From an uncultured Prevotellaceae bacterium (GTDB taxonomy: Bacteria > Bacteroidota > Bacteroidia > Bacteroidales > Bacteroidaceae), in NCBI GenBank assembly GCA_900315095.1, contig OMXS01000002.1, forward strand, positions 141,785 through 205,784: a DNA stretch of 64,000 nt. The letters run 5' to 3'. Under the pieces are notes generated by a model, which was not told the origin of the DNA, did not search any database, and saw nothing but the letters and a program-made list of their open reading frames with translations. Both the position numbers and the translations under genes were made by a program. This document shows, one piece after another, positions 16,620-24,952 of the stretch (within the stretch, counting starts at the first letter, position 1; the number at the start of each line of letters is the position of its first letter).

Positions 16620-16711
16620 CGTTATCCTAAATACAATCTTTTTACCTTAAAAAACTTAAACCTATTGAGATTAGTGCTCCCCTCTGAGAAGAGCGGAGCG
16701 CTTGTTATTTT
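16620..16711 (+). ncRNA. Candidate small RNA with intrinsic terminator
   Basis: About 90 nt are bounded by a consensus promoter and a strong hairpin (16673-16702: 12 pairs, one mismatch, GAGA loop) followed by TGTTATTTT on the plus strand only. The body has no ATG-initiated frame of any length. Both flanking genes (glnS and mltG) are on the opposite strand, so the unit cannot be a leader of either. I do not recognise a known RNA family. Confidence 0.55.
16673..16711 (+). terminator. Intrinsic terminator of the small RNA
   Basis: The stem 16673-16685 pairs with 16690-16702 (one C-C mismatch, one T-G pair) around a GAGA loop. The T-rich tract follows on the plus strand; on the minus strand the sequence after the stem is not T-rich. 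Confidence 0.75.
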
Positions 16712-16754
16712 ATAATGACTGAATGTACGAATGATATGCTTCGGAGTGCGATTG

Positions 16755-16876
16755 ATGTCCTTTCGCCTTCCCAAAGATGCCTTTTGACACCCTCAAAGGT
16801 ATACAACTGAGAGCCGAAAGGTATACAACTGAGGGCTTCAAAGGTATACAATCGGGAGCCGAAAGGTGTGCTTCTG
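16755..16876. repeat. 22-bp-period tandem array 2
   Basis: Immediately downstream of the mltG stop codon are about five units of 22-23 bp. Each starts near AAAGGTATAC or AAAGATGCC and ends near GAGCCG or ACCCTC. The sequence differs from arrays 1 and 4 but the period is the same. It is non-coding. Confidence 0.8.
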
Positions 16877-16877
16877 A

Positions 16878-17903
16878 TTACTTGATGCCTCTCATGTTCA
16901 GCGCATCGGCATATTTCTTGGCATTTTGCATATGCTCTTCGTATGTCTTTGCGAAGTTATGCGTGCCGCTGAAGTCTTCCTTTGCGCACATGTAGAGATA
17001 ATCGTGGTTGGCATGATTGAGCACAGCATCGATTCCGGCAACGGTCGGAATGCGGATAGGACCTGGAGGAAGGCCCTTGTTGCGGTATGTGTTGAACGGG
17101 CTGTTCACCGATAAATGCTCGTGATATATGCGCTTAAGTTCAAAGCGTTTCAGGGCGAACTTCACCGTAGGGTCTGCCTGCAGGGGCATGTCTTTGGCAA
17201 GTCTGTTAAGATACATCTCCGCTATCATGGGTTTCTCCGCATTGTTTGAGGTCTCCTCGTCGATAATGCTTGCAAGCGTGATAATCTGTTCTTTAGTCAT
17301 TCCCAATGCTTCGGCTTTCTGCTGGCGTTCGTTGTTCCAGAACGCGCGGCTCTCCTTTTGCATGCGGTCGAGCAGTTCTTTGGTCGTGATTGTCCAATAA
17401 ACATCGTATGTGTTAGGAATAAACATGCAACCAATGGTGAGCGTGTCAAGTCCGTAGCGCGAGCAAGTGGCGGGATCGGAGAATGCTTTCTGAAGTTCAA
17501 GAGAGTCAACTAGCAACTTCTTTCCCAACACCTCAGCCATCTTGTCCATAGTCCTAACCGATGGAATGGTGAGGTGTAAAGGTGTCTCTGCTCCTTTCTT
17601 CAGGTTCCTAAGGAATCTAAAGGCTCCCATTCCCGACTCCAGCGCATATCTTCCAGGTATGATGTTGTCGGCATAGTCGCTATGTCTTGCAAGCATAGAG
17701 AATGCCGCCATTCCCGAGGAAGTTGTGATGGTGTCGAGTTTCTCGTAAATGGAGTCGATGTTATCATCGTTGTCTATATAAAGACAATGTGTCTTCCCGC
17801 CTTTCGCAATAGATGAGAAAAGATAGAAATAGCCCACACCCAGGATGAGCGCTACACATATAATAAAAGGTATAATGAACCTTTTGGATGTTATCTTCTT
17901 CAT
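16878..17903 (-). CDS. mltG: Endolytic murein transglycosylase
   Basis: The 341-residue inner membrane protein has one N-terminal membrane anchor (about residues 10-30) and a periplasmic YceG domain. The segment IITLASIIDEETSN carries the conserved catalytic glutamate. The motif LQADPTVKFAL and the ending NPANH-like VLNHANHDYLYMCA are typical of the family. MltG cleaves nascent peptidoglycan glycan strands and is thought to set chain length. It stands alone; the upstream gene is divergent. Confidence 0.94.
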   Translation of the reverse strand: MKKITSKRFIIPFIICVALILGVGYFYLFSSIAKGGKTHCLYIDNDDNIDSIYEKLDTITTSSGMAAFSMLARHSDYADNIIPGRYALESGMGAFRFLRNLKKGAETPLHLTIPSVRTMDKMAEVLGKKLLVDSLELQKAFSDPATCSRYGLDTLTIGCMFIPNTYDVYWTITTKELLDRMQKESRAFWNNERQQKAEALGMTKEQIITLASIIDEETSNNAEKPMIAEMYLNRLAKDMPLQADPTVKFALKRFELKRIYHEHLSVNSPFNTYRNKGLPPGPIRIPTVAGIDAVLNHANHDYLYMCAKEDFSGTHNFAKTYEEHMQNAKKYADALNMRGIK

Positions 17904-17985
17904 AAGTATATTCTTAAGTTGTAATCATTTTCGTCTGCAAAATTACTAAATACAAGTGTCAATTCTTTAAAAATCGTTAGTTTTT

Positions 17986-18017
17986 TTTGTAAATATGCTT
18001 TTTATTTTCTAACTTTG
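17986..18017 (+). promoter_or_regulatory. Promoter of the priming glycosyltransferase gene
   Basis: TTTG (17986-17989), a 20-bp spacer and TAACTTTG (18010-18017) lie 35 bp before the start codon at 18053. Confidence 0.75.
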
Positions 18018-18052
18018 CAAAAATTATGTCGATATAATTTCAAGAGAAAACC

Positions 18053-19438
18053 ATGAAGTCTGCATATAATAGAGTATTCTTGCTGACGAGCATCGTGACG
18101 CTTGTTGACTGGCTTATGTTCAATGCTGTGCTTTTGCTGTGCTATGTGCTGGACATTTGGCCTTATGTAGACACTCACATAATTGTATTTTCCGACTGGC
18201 TTATAGCTAATATATCATATGTTGTCGCACAGGCGTTTGCAAGGATTACGCTTCACAAACGTACTTCAACACCAGCTTCGGTGCTTCGCAATGCATCAAG
18301 AGCGGCGGTGCTCTTTGTAATTGTCAATGCCGCAATTCTTGGTATGGCCCACATGACGGTGCCTGGTTTCTGGCGTTCGTTGTTGGTTGCTGCGATGGTC
18401 TTTGCGTTCACGAGTGTTGAGCGTTTGACAATGAGAAACGTGATAAAGAAGTTCAGAAGTACTGGCCGTAACAACATGCGAACCATCATTATCGGATATG
18501 GATATATGGTGAGGAAGGTGGCCAATGTGATGCTCGACCCTTGGAACGGATATAAACTCCTTGGAATTTTCGCTATGGACGGCATAGACGAGAAATACAA
18601 GAGACTCGGTGATTACGGGGATGTTATGAAGTGGTTGTCCAAGAACCGTGTTGACGAAATATATATTGCTATAAACACCGACGATGACGATGAACTGAAG
18701 CCGTTGCTGAAGTTATGTCAGCAGAGGATGATAAGGGTTTATTACGTTCCTAGAAGTCACTCTACGGCAAAACACAAGACCAAAATTGTGGAGATGGGCG
18801 ACACTTATGTGATGGCGCAATATAACGAGCCGTTGATGAGTGCTACGCAACGACTGAAGAAAAGGGTTTTTGACGTTCTTGTGTCGGGAACATTCCTGCT
18901 GTTCTTCTTCCCTTGGATATACTTCATCGTTGCCATCATAACGAAGATAACTATGCCTGGGCCGGTATTCTTCAAGCAGAAGAGAACAGGATATGACGGT
19001 AAGGACTTCTATTGCTATAAGTTCCGCTCGATGAAGGTCAACGAAGACTCCGACAAAGTGCAGGCAACGAAGGACGATCCGAGAGTTACAAAGTGGGGAC
19101 GGTTTATGCGCCATACTAATATTGATGAGCTTCCGCAGTTCATCAATGTGTTCTTCGGAGATATGAGCGTCGTAGGACCGCGTCCGCACATGCTCGCACA
19201 TACTGAGTATTACTCAGAGAAGATAGGCGACTATATGATTCGCCACTTCGTTAAGCCAGGAATCACAGGATGGGCTCAGACACATGGCGAGCGTGGAGAG
19301 ACAAAAACTGTTGATGATATGGCACGAAGAGTGGAGAAAGACATCTGGTATATCGAGCATTGGAGTTTCTGGCTTGACATTCAGATTCTATTCAAGACCA
19401 TACGTGACGTCATCATTGGCGACGCCAAGGCTTATTAA
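18053..19438 (+). CDS. Exopolysaccharide priming glycosyltransferase (polyprenyl glycosylphosphotransferase)
   Basis: The 461-residue protein has an N-terminal block of about four membrane helices, a central Rossmann-like CoA-binding-type region (TIIIGYGYMVRKVANVML near 140), and a C-terminal bacterial sugar transferase domain. The signature parts RVFDVLVSGTFLLFF, GPVFFKQKRTGYDGK, YKFRSMKVN and KPGITGWAQ are present. Such enzymes transfer a sugar-1-phosphate to undecaprenyl phosphate to start exopolysaccharide or capsule repeat units. The sugar cannot be told from sequence. The tyrosine autokinase and rfbA lie next door on the opposite strand, supporting a polysaccharide role. Confidence 0.92.
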   Translation: MKSAYNRVFLLTSIVTLVDWLMFNAVLLLCYVLDIWPYVDTHIIVFSDWLIANISYVVAQAFARITLHKRTSTPASVLRNASRAAVLFVIVNAAILGMAHMTVPGFWRSLLVAAMVFAFTSVERLTMRNVIKKFRSTGRNNMRTIIIGYGYMVRKVANVMLDPWNGYKLLGIFAMDGIDEKYKRLGDYGDVMKWLSKNRVDEIYIAINTDDDDELKPLLKLCQQRMIRVYYVPRSHSTAKHKTKIVEMGDTYVMAQYNEPLMSATQRLKKRVFDVLVSGTFLLFFFPWIYFIVAIITKITMPGPVFFKQKRTGYDGKDFYCYKFRSMKVNEDSDKVQATKDDPRVTKWGRFMRHTNIDELPQFINVFFGDMSVVGPRPHMLAHTEYYSEKIGDYMIRHFVKPGITGWAQTHGERGETKTVDDMARRVEKDIWYIEHWSFWLDIQILFKTIRDVIIGDAKAY

Positions 19439-19471
19439 TAAAAGGTACATCATATTTAATTATTTATAATA

Positions 19472-19903
19472 ATGACAATAGCAGTTGATTTTGACGGCAC
19501 TATAGTGGAGCACAGATATCCTGAAATAGGACCTGAAATTCCATTTGCCACCGAGACGTTGAAGATGTTGATAAAGGAACAGCATAAGTTGATATTATGG
19601 AGTGTGCGTGAAGGCAAGCTTCTTGATGACGCAGTAGAGTGGTGCAGGCAAAGGGGCGTAGAGTTCTATGCTATTAACCGCGACTATCCCGAGGAAAGTT
19701 TAGAGAACAACAACCATTTCAGTAGAAAACTGAAGGCGGATTTGTTCATTGACGACCGCAACATTGGAGGACTCCCTGACTGGGGAACAATGTACCAGAT
19801 GATAAAATACAACAAGTCGCTTACTGATATTCTGAGGGAGCGTCTTGGTCATATATCAGAGGATGACAAACCAAAGAAAAAGCATTGGTGGCAGATAGGC
19901 TAG
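19472..19903 (+). CDS. Small HAD-superfamily hydrolase (BT_0820-like)
   Basis: The 143-residue protein starts MTIAVDFDGTIVEHRYPEIG, containing the HAD nucleophile motif DxD. A later LFIDDRNIGG supplies the acidic motif IV. There is no cap domain. It resembles the compact Bacteroides HAD protein BT_0820 of unknown substrate. It lies 33 bp after the glycosyltransferase, so is likely co-transcribed, and ends in a strong bidirectional terminator shared with the convergent autokinase gene. Confidence 0.85.
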   Translation: MTIAVDFDGTIVEHRYPEIGPEIPFATETLKMLIKEQHKLILWSVREGKLLDDAVEWCRQRGVEFYAINRDYPEESLENNNHFSRKLKADLFIDDRNIGGLPDWGTMYQMIKYNKSLTDILRERLGHISEDDKPKKKHWWQIG

Positions 19904-19925
19904 TACTATAATGTAAATCATAATA

Positions 19926-19956
19926 AAAGGGCACGCTGTTGATGAGCGTGCCCTTT
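19926..19956. terminator. Bidirectional terminator
   Basis: A 12-bp perfect stem (19926-19937 with 19945-19956) lies between convergent genes. T-rich or A-rich flanks give it a short T tract on either strand. Confidence 0.8.
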
Positions 19957-19975
19957 GTTATTTGACAATCAACTG

Positions 19976-22480
19976 TTATTTCTTCAGTTTGATTGAAGTA
20001 TCGTTCTTGTTTGCATAATGGCTGTTGCCATACTGGCCATAACCATAACTGCCATAGTGACCGTAATGTCCGTAAGAACCATAACGTCCGTACTTGCCAT
20101 AACTTCCATAGCGTCCGTAACGACCATACTTGCCGTACTTGCCATATCCGTAGTAGTAACCATACTTCTTCTTGGACATGTCAATACCGTTAATAACGAT
20201 GGCCATGTTAGGCAGTTTGCCTTCGTTTGCAAGACCGTTGATGAGGTCGAAACTTGCCTTCGGTGTGTAATCGGCACGGCACATGTATACAGTTGCGTCA
20301 GAAACGCGGCCAATTTGCAATGTATCAGTAACAAGTCCTACAGGCGCGGTATCGATGATAACAAAGTCATATTTCTCACGCAGCAGGTTAATAACCTTGT
20401 CCAAAGAGTCACGGGTAAGCAACTCTGCAGGGTTTGGAGGGATAGGTCCTGCAAGCAGAAGTTCAAGATTGTCATTAACTCCAGAAGGAAGAATCTGTTC
20501 TTTTACCATATCCCACGTTGGGTCATCGTGCGTCAGCAATGGTGTGATACCGTGATGGTGGTCTTTCAACTCGAACAACTCAGCCAAACGAGGCTTACGA
20601 ATATCAAGACCAACCAATATTACCTTCTTGCCCAGAAGAGCGAAACTAACAGCGAGGTTGGCGGCGTTGAATGTCTTACCCTCACCAGATGTAGATGATG
20701 TAAACATTACAACCTTCTGACCTTCCTTCAGCATGAATTGCAAGTTAGTACGCATCGAGCGGAAGATTTCCTCCATCTGGTTGTTCTGGTTCTCATGCAC
20801 AACGATGTCGGCCTTGGTCTTGGCTGTTTCACTTGCAACAGCAACATCTGCGATGATTGGCAGTTTGGTGAGCTTGGCAACATCATCGTGACCTTCAATC
20901 TTATAGCGGAAGATGCTGATGAGGAAGAGAATCAACGCAGGAAGACCAATGGCAATGGCAAGTGCGATAAGGAAAATCATGTTAGACTTCGGGCTTATCA
21001 TGCCTGCAAATGCTGGGTCGTCAATCAGTTTACCCTTGTCGGCAGTAGCTGCAAGAGAAATAGAGTTCTCCTCGCGCTTCTGCAAAAGCATCAGGTAAAG
21101 ACCTGACTTAACCTCTTGCTGACGTCCGATTTGAGTAAGCATGCGTTCCTGCTCAGGTGTCTGCTGTATCTGACCTGTGTAACGGCTGAACTGAGATGCA
21201 ATAGAGTTGCGCTGTATTTCCAAAGAGCGGCGTTGCTGGTTAAGTGCCTGTTGGATGCTCGTTGAAAGTCCGTCGAGTTCCTCGGTAAGTGGAGTTACTG
21301 CAGGGCTTGACTCGCTAGCAGTCTTAAGCAGTCGGTTGCGTTCCATTGCCACTTGGTTATATCTGCTGATGAGCTGTGTAGAAGCACCGTCGGCAAGACC
21401 TATGTTAGACGGAATAACTTGATACTTGTTAACCGGCTCTCTTACATAAGAACTGAGCTCGTTAAGCAGTTGTACTTGTGTGTTTGCTGATGCAAGTTTC
21501 TGCTCAAACTCGTTGCTGTTACCAAAAGCAGTAGAACCGCTCATGCTCAGATTGACCATGTTGTTGCGCTTCTTGTATGCTTCCAGTTCACCTTCGGTGT
21601 TGTTTAGCTCGGCATTGATTTTCTCAAGACGACTGTTGATGAACTCTTCAGTTCTGTTTGCAACTTCGTTCTTGTCGTCGTTTGCTTGTCTGTTATAGCA
21701 AACTACAATTTGTCTTAGGTAGTCGGCAGCGCGGCTTGGACTTTCGTCTTGAAGAGAAAGTATAGCAATTGACGTTCCCTCCATTGTTGAAGTTCCTAAC
21801 GAACCAGCATATTTTGCGCAGGCGTTCTTAGGAGAACTGATGGTAACGGTCATCGTGTTGCCGTCTTTCAGAGATGCATTAGGGTTGGCGGTGAACGAAA
21901 GTGTGCCGACACTTGTCTTGATTGATGCTGGCAACGACTTCAAAGTCTGGTTGATAGTTGTCCTACCTGCCACGCCTTCCACCTTAAACGCGTTCTTCTC
22001 TCTTGACACTTCAAGAACAACGGTGCCTGGGAGGTTGTTAAGACTTGCAGGGTCGATGTCAACATTAAGGTAATTATCCTTATACATCATCACGTCGTTC
22101 ACACGTCCGTGCTTAACATAGTTGACGTATAACTTCAAATCCTTAACGGCCTCCTCTGCAAGTTTCTTGGAACGGAGGATCTGAATCTCGTTAGAAAGTC
22201 CTTCGTTCTGATTGATGACACCGGTAGTAAGCGAACTTCTAAGACTCGCGTTAGAACTGTAACCCTTATCCGAACCTTTTATAAGAAGTTTAGCATTAGT
22301 TTGGTAGATAGGTGTAGTGTATCTCAGATATATGGCTGCCAATCCGAGGCAAATAATCAGAGACAACACGAACCATTTCCAGTTTAGAATGAAAGCGGCA
22401 TAAATAGAGGCAAAACTAAACGAAGACTGCTCCTCTTCCTCTATAGCATTAGCTACTTCGTAATTCTTTTTCTCTTCCAT
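19976..22480 (-). CDS. Polysaccharide biosynthesis tyrosine autokinase (Wzc/Ptk type)
   Basis: The 834-residue protein combines a Wzz chain-length domain (membrane helices near 34-52 and about 510-530, a long coiled-coil periplasmic part between) with a cytoplasmic BY-kinase domain. Walker A is in SSTSGEGKTFNAAN (about 597-610), Walker A' in VGLDIRKP, and Walker B in FVIIDTAPVGLVTD. The C-terminal tail from about 775 has 19 tyrosines, mostly in Y-G-[KRSH] steps, and is the autophosphorylation cluster. These kinases control export and chain length of capsule or EPS with a Wza-like channel, which is not in the window. The tail is unusually long and regular. Confidence 0.94.
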   Translation of the reverse strand: MEEKKNYEVANAIEEEEQSSFSFASIYAAFILNWKWFVLSLIICLGLAAIYLRYTTPIYQTNAKLLIKGSDKGYSSNASLRSSLTTGVINQNEGLSNEIQILRSKKLAEEAVKDLKLYVNYVKHGRVNDVMMYKDNYLNVDIDPASLNNLPGTVVLEVSREKNAFKVEGVAGRTTINQTLKSLPASIKTSVGTLSFTANPNASLKDGNTMTVTISSPKNACAKYAGSLGTSTMEGTSIAILSLQDESPSRAADYLRQIVVCYNRQANDDKNEVANRTEEFINSRLEKINAELNNTEGELEAYKKRNNMVNLSMSGSTAFGNSNEFEQKLASANTQVQLLNELSSYVREPVNKYQVIPSNIGLADGASTQLISRYNQVAMERNRLLKTASESSPAVTPLTEELDGLSTSIQQALNQQRRSLEIQRNSIASQFSRYTGQIQQTPEQERMLTQIGRQQEVKSGLYLMLLQKREENSISLAATADKGKLIDDPAFAGMISPKSNMIFLIALAIAIGLPALILFLISIFRYKIEGHDDVAKLTKLPIIADVAVASETAKTKADIVVHENQNNQMEEIFRSMRTNLQFMLKEGQKVVMFTSSTSGEGKTFNAANLAVSFALLGKKVILVGLDIRKPRLAELFELKDHHHGITPLLTHDDPTWDMVKEQILPSGVNDNLELLLAGPIPPNPAELLTRDSLDKVINLLREKYDFVIIDTAPVGLVTDTLQIGRVSDATVYMCRADYTPKASFDLINGLANEGKLPNMAIVINGIDMSKKKYGYYYGYGKYGKYGRYGRYGSYGKYGRYGSYGHYGHYGSYGYGQYGNSHYANKNDTSIKLKK

Positions 22481-22510
22481 ATTTCGTTTCCTTATTTATT
22501 ATCTTATAAC

Positions 22511-23389
22511 TTATTTTTCGTTTACAAGACGTGTCAGATACTGACCATAGTCGTTTTTTAGCATTGGTTGGGCAAGTTTAAGTACTTGTTCAGCGTTTAT
22601 CCACCCGTTAATGTAAGCTATCTCCTCAAGACAAGCAATCTTAAGTCCTTGACGTTTCTCGATAACTTCGATGAAAGTGCTTGCTTCAGAGAGACTGTCA
22701 TGTGTTCCGGTGTCAAGCCATGCAAAACCACGCTGAAGCGTCTGTACCTTAAGACTCTTCTGCTTCAAGTACTCTTGGTTAACGGTGGTGATTTCAAGTT
22801 CTCCACGAGCACTCGGTTTAATATTCTTAGCAATTTCCACAACACTATTGGGGTAGAAATACAATCCCACAACAGCATAATTACTCTTTGGGTTCTGCGG
22901 CTTCTCCTCAATAGAAAGGCAGTTGCCCTCGGAGTCAAATTCAGCTACGCCATACCTTTCAGGGTCGTTGACATAATAACCGAACACCGTGGCGTTACCA
23001 TTCTTCTCAGCATCAATAACGCTCTGCTTAAGCAAATCGGTAAAACCGACTCCGTGGAAGATGTTGTCTCCAAGTACGAGGCATACACAATCATCTCCAA
23101 TAAACTCCTCCCCGATGATAAATGCTTGTGCCAATCCGTCAGGAGAAGGCTGTTCTGCATATTCGAAATGCACACCGATGTCGCTTCCATCGCCAAACAA
23201 ACGACGGAAACCAGGCAGGTCATGTGGGGTAGAGATGATAAGTATATCTCTGATTCCTGCCTGCATCAATGCCGATATTGGATAATAAATCATCGGCTTG
23301 TCAAAGATAGGAATCAACTGTTTACTTATGCCTTTCGTGATGGGGTAAAGGCGTGTACCGCTACCACCTGCAAGAACTATTCCTTTCAT
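22511..23389 (-). CDS. rfbA: Glucose-1-phosphate thymidylyltransferase
   Basis: The 292-residue nucleotidyltransferase makes dTDP-glucose from dTTP and glucose-1-phosphate, the first step to dTDP-rhamnose. It begins [18 protein letters not shown], the signature loop, followed by [26 protein letters not shown] is the Mg/substrate motif. Length is as expected. rfbB, rfbC and rfbD are absent here. It lies 30 bp before the autokinase gene and is probably co-transcribed with it. Confidence 0.95.
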   Translation of the reverse strand: MKGIVLAGGSGTRLYPITKGISKQLIPIFDKPMIYYPISALMQAGIRDILIISTPHDLPGFRRLFGDGSDIGVHFEYAEQPSPDGLAQAFIIGEEFIGDDCVCLVLGDNIFHGVGFTDLLKQSVIDAEKNGNATVFGYYVNDPERYGVAEFDSEGNCLSIEEKPQNPKSNYAVVGLYFYPNSVVEIAKNIKPSARGELEITTVNQEYLKQKSLKVQTLQRGFAWLDTGTHDSLSEASTFIEVIEKRQGLKIACLEEIAYINGWINAEQVLKLAQPMLKNDYGQYLTRLVNEK

Positions 23390-23492
23390 TTAATAATTGT
23401 TGTTATCTAAAACTCTTTTTGCAAAAATCGCTGCAAAGGTAATAATTAAATTGTTAGATAGCAACTGTAAATCGAGAAATATGAAAAAATAT

Positions 23493-23523
23493 TTTGATTT
23501 TTCACAAATATGGAGTACTTTTG
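23493..23523 (+). promoter_or_regulatory. Promoter of the unknown 208-residue protein gene
   Basis: TTTG (23493-23496), a 19-bp spacer and TACTTTTG (23516-23523) lie 20 bp before the ATG at 23544. The position fixes the start there and rules out the longer upstream frame that would begin at 23397. Confidence 0.8.
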
Positions 23524-23543
23524 CACAAAAATTTGTAAATATT

Positions 23544-24170
23544 ATGAGCTTTTTCAGTAAAATATTTGGCCGAAAGAAAAGTGACGAGACAAAAATAGGT
23601 GGCATGGAAGACTATATGACTCTCGTGCGAGTTTACTTCCAGGCATCTATGGCCTCAAGTTTAGGCATCACTAATCTTGCATGGCTTCCGGACCTTCGTA
23701 CTTTCAAGACAACGTTGAAGGTACCCACAGTAAATAACAAATTAGGAGTGGGGGAGAAGAACCAATGCCGCAAGATGATGAAGGAGATGTATGGTACAAG
23801 CGATGACTTTTTCAAGGAGATAGATGCAAGCTTGAAAAAGAACTGCCGTAAGTTGCAGGATGTACAGGTGTATATGGTGCAGTTCCAGGGATTCTCGCAG
23901 GACCTTATGATGCTCATGGGTAACCTTATGAAGTTCAAACTTCGTGTTCCCTCTTTCTTCAAGAAGGCCATCTATGGCATGACAGAAAAGACTGTCAATG
24001 ACATTTTCACGAAGAATGATTATAAAGATGCAGGTGTCGTTAAGGCAGTAATGGCAGTTCGTCAGTACAACAAGCGACTTGGTTTCTCCCAGAAATGGGT
24101 TACAGATTTCGTTTATCAGGTGGTTATGCTTGCAAAGAAAGAACCCGCTAAGAAAGACGACAATCAGTAA
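23544..24170 (+). CDS. Conserved-looking protein of unknown function
   Basis: The 208-residue basic protein starts MSFFSKIFGRKK and has no signal peptide or clear membrane segment. It contains EDYMTLVRVYFQASMA, NQCRKMMKEMYG and a lysine-rich end. I do not recognise a family. The start at 23544 is chosen because a consensus promoter ends 20 bp upstream. It precedes the coiled-coil protein, zapA and rny on the same strand but each of the first two has its own promoter, so it need not share a function. Confidence 0.7.
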   Translation: MSFFSKIFGRKKSDETKIGGMEDYMTLVRVYFQASMASSLGITNLAWLPDLRTFKTTLKVPTVNNKLGVGEKNQCRKMMKEMYGTSDDFFKEIDASLKKNCRKLQDVQVYMVQFQGFSQDLMMLMGNLMKFKLRVPSFFKKAIYGMTEKTVNDIFTKNDYKDAGVVKAVMAVRQYNKRLGFSQKWVTDFVYQVVMLAKKEPAKKDDNQ

Positions 24171-24240
24171 TTATCTATACTTTCAGAAAGTCTCTTAATC
24201 ATCAGAAATATAAAAAAATACGAAATTTCGTTCTAGAAAT

Positions 24241-24271
24241 TTTGTAATATGATAAAAAAATGCTACTTTTG
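24241..24271 (+). promoter_or_regulatory. Promoter of the coiled-coil/zapA/rny cluster
   Basis: TTTG (24241-24244), a 19-bp spacer and TACTTTTG (24264-24271) precede the ATG at 24289 by 17 bp. Confidence 0.8.
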
Positions 24272-24288
24272 TCGAAAATTGTAGATAC

Positions 24289-24588
24289 ATGGCTGCAAAT
24301 GAGAAAACCATAACGCTCTTCACCACGCGTGTAAGACAGATGATTCTCCAGTTCAAGCAATTGAAAAAGGAGAATGAAGAACTGTATGCAATGGTGGACG
24401 ATCGTGATGCCAAAATACGTAAGTTGGAGGCGCAGGTTCAACAGGCGCAGCGTGACTATAATTCGCTGAAGATGGCAAAGATGCTTGAAGTTACAGACGG
24501 CGACCTTGAAGGTGCCAAGAAGCGCGTGGCTAGTCTCATCAGAGACGTCAACAGTTGCATAACGTTGCTTAGTGGCAGCGAGGAATGA
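24289..24588 (+). CDS. Small coiled-coil protein preceding zapA
   Basis: The 99-residue protein is largely a coiled coil from about residue 18 to 65 (FKQLKKENEELYAMVDDRD). It then has a short segment EGAKKRVASLIRDVNSCI and ends in acidic residues. Size and shape resemble ZapB-type division proteins, but sequence identity cannot be judged by eye. It is 16 bp before zapA and likely translated with it, so a division-related role is a reasonable inference. Confidence 0.72.
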   Translation: MAANEKTITLFTTRVRQMILQFKQLKKENEELYAMVDDRDAKIRKLEAQVQQAQRDYNSLKMAKMLEVTDGDLEGAKKRVASLIRDVNSCITLLSGSEE

Positions 24589-24604
24589 CCTAAAACCGAA
24601 GCAA

Positions 24605-24910
24605 ATGGCAGAAGACAATAATAAATTACACATAAGATTGCACGTTTACGACACGGAACTTCCCGTTACTATTGTTCGCGAGGAAGAAGAGTTCTATCGT
24701 AATGCTGCAAAACTTATAACGGAGACGGTAAACAATTACGCACAGTATTTCAAGGGGCGTAAAAGCGACAAAGAGCTGTTGTATATGGCTCTTATTGATA
24801 TTGCTTTGCGCTATGTGAAAAACAAAGACCGTAATGATACCACTCCTTATGATGATATTCTCGCCAAGATTACTTCGGAATTGGAAGAAGCCCTTGGAGA
24901 AAAGAAATGA
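24605..24910 (+). CDS. zapA: Cell division protein ZapA
   Basis: The 101-residue protein reads MAEDNNKLHIRLHVYDTELP at the start, matching the N-terminal beta-hairpin of ZapA. The amphipathic helix YRNAAKLITETVNNY and the C-terminal coiled coil with LLYMALIDIALRY follow. ZapA binds FtsZ and bundles its filaments. I prefer the ATG at 24605; the longer frame from 24572 would overlap the upstream gene by 17 bp and add residues unlike the family. Confidence 0.88.
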   Translation: MAEDNNKLHIRLHVYDTELPVTIVREEEEFYRNAAKLITETVNNYAQYFKGRKSDKELLYMALIDIALRYVKNKDRNDTTPYDDILAKITSELEEALGEKK

Positions 24911-24952
24911 CGAGAATATTAACATAGTAATTTAACAACAAACTTATAATTT

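Noticed and set aside
23397-23543. N-terminal extension of the unknown gene at 23544
   Set aside because: The promoter lies inside the extension, so translation from 23397 would begin upstream of the transcription start.
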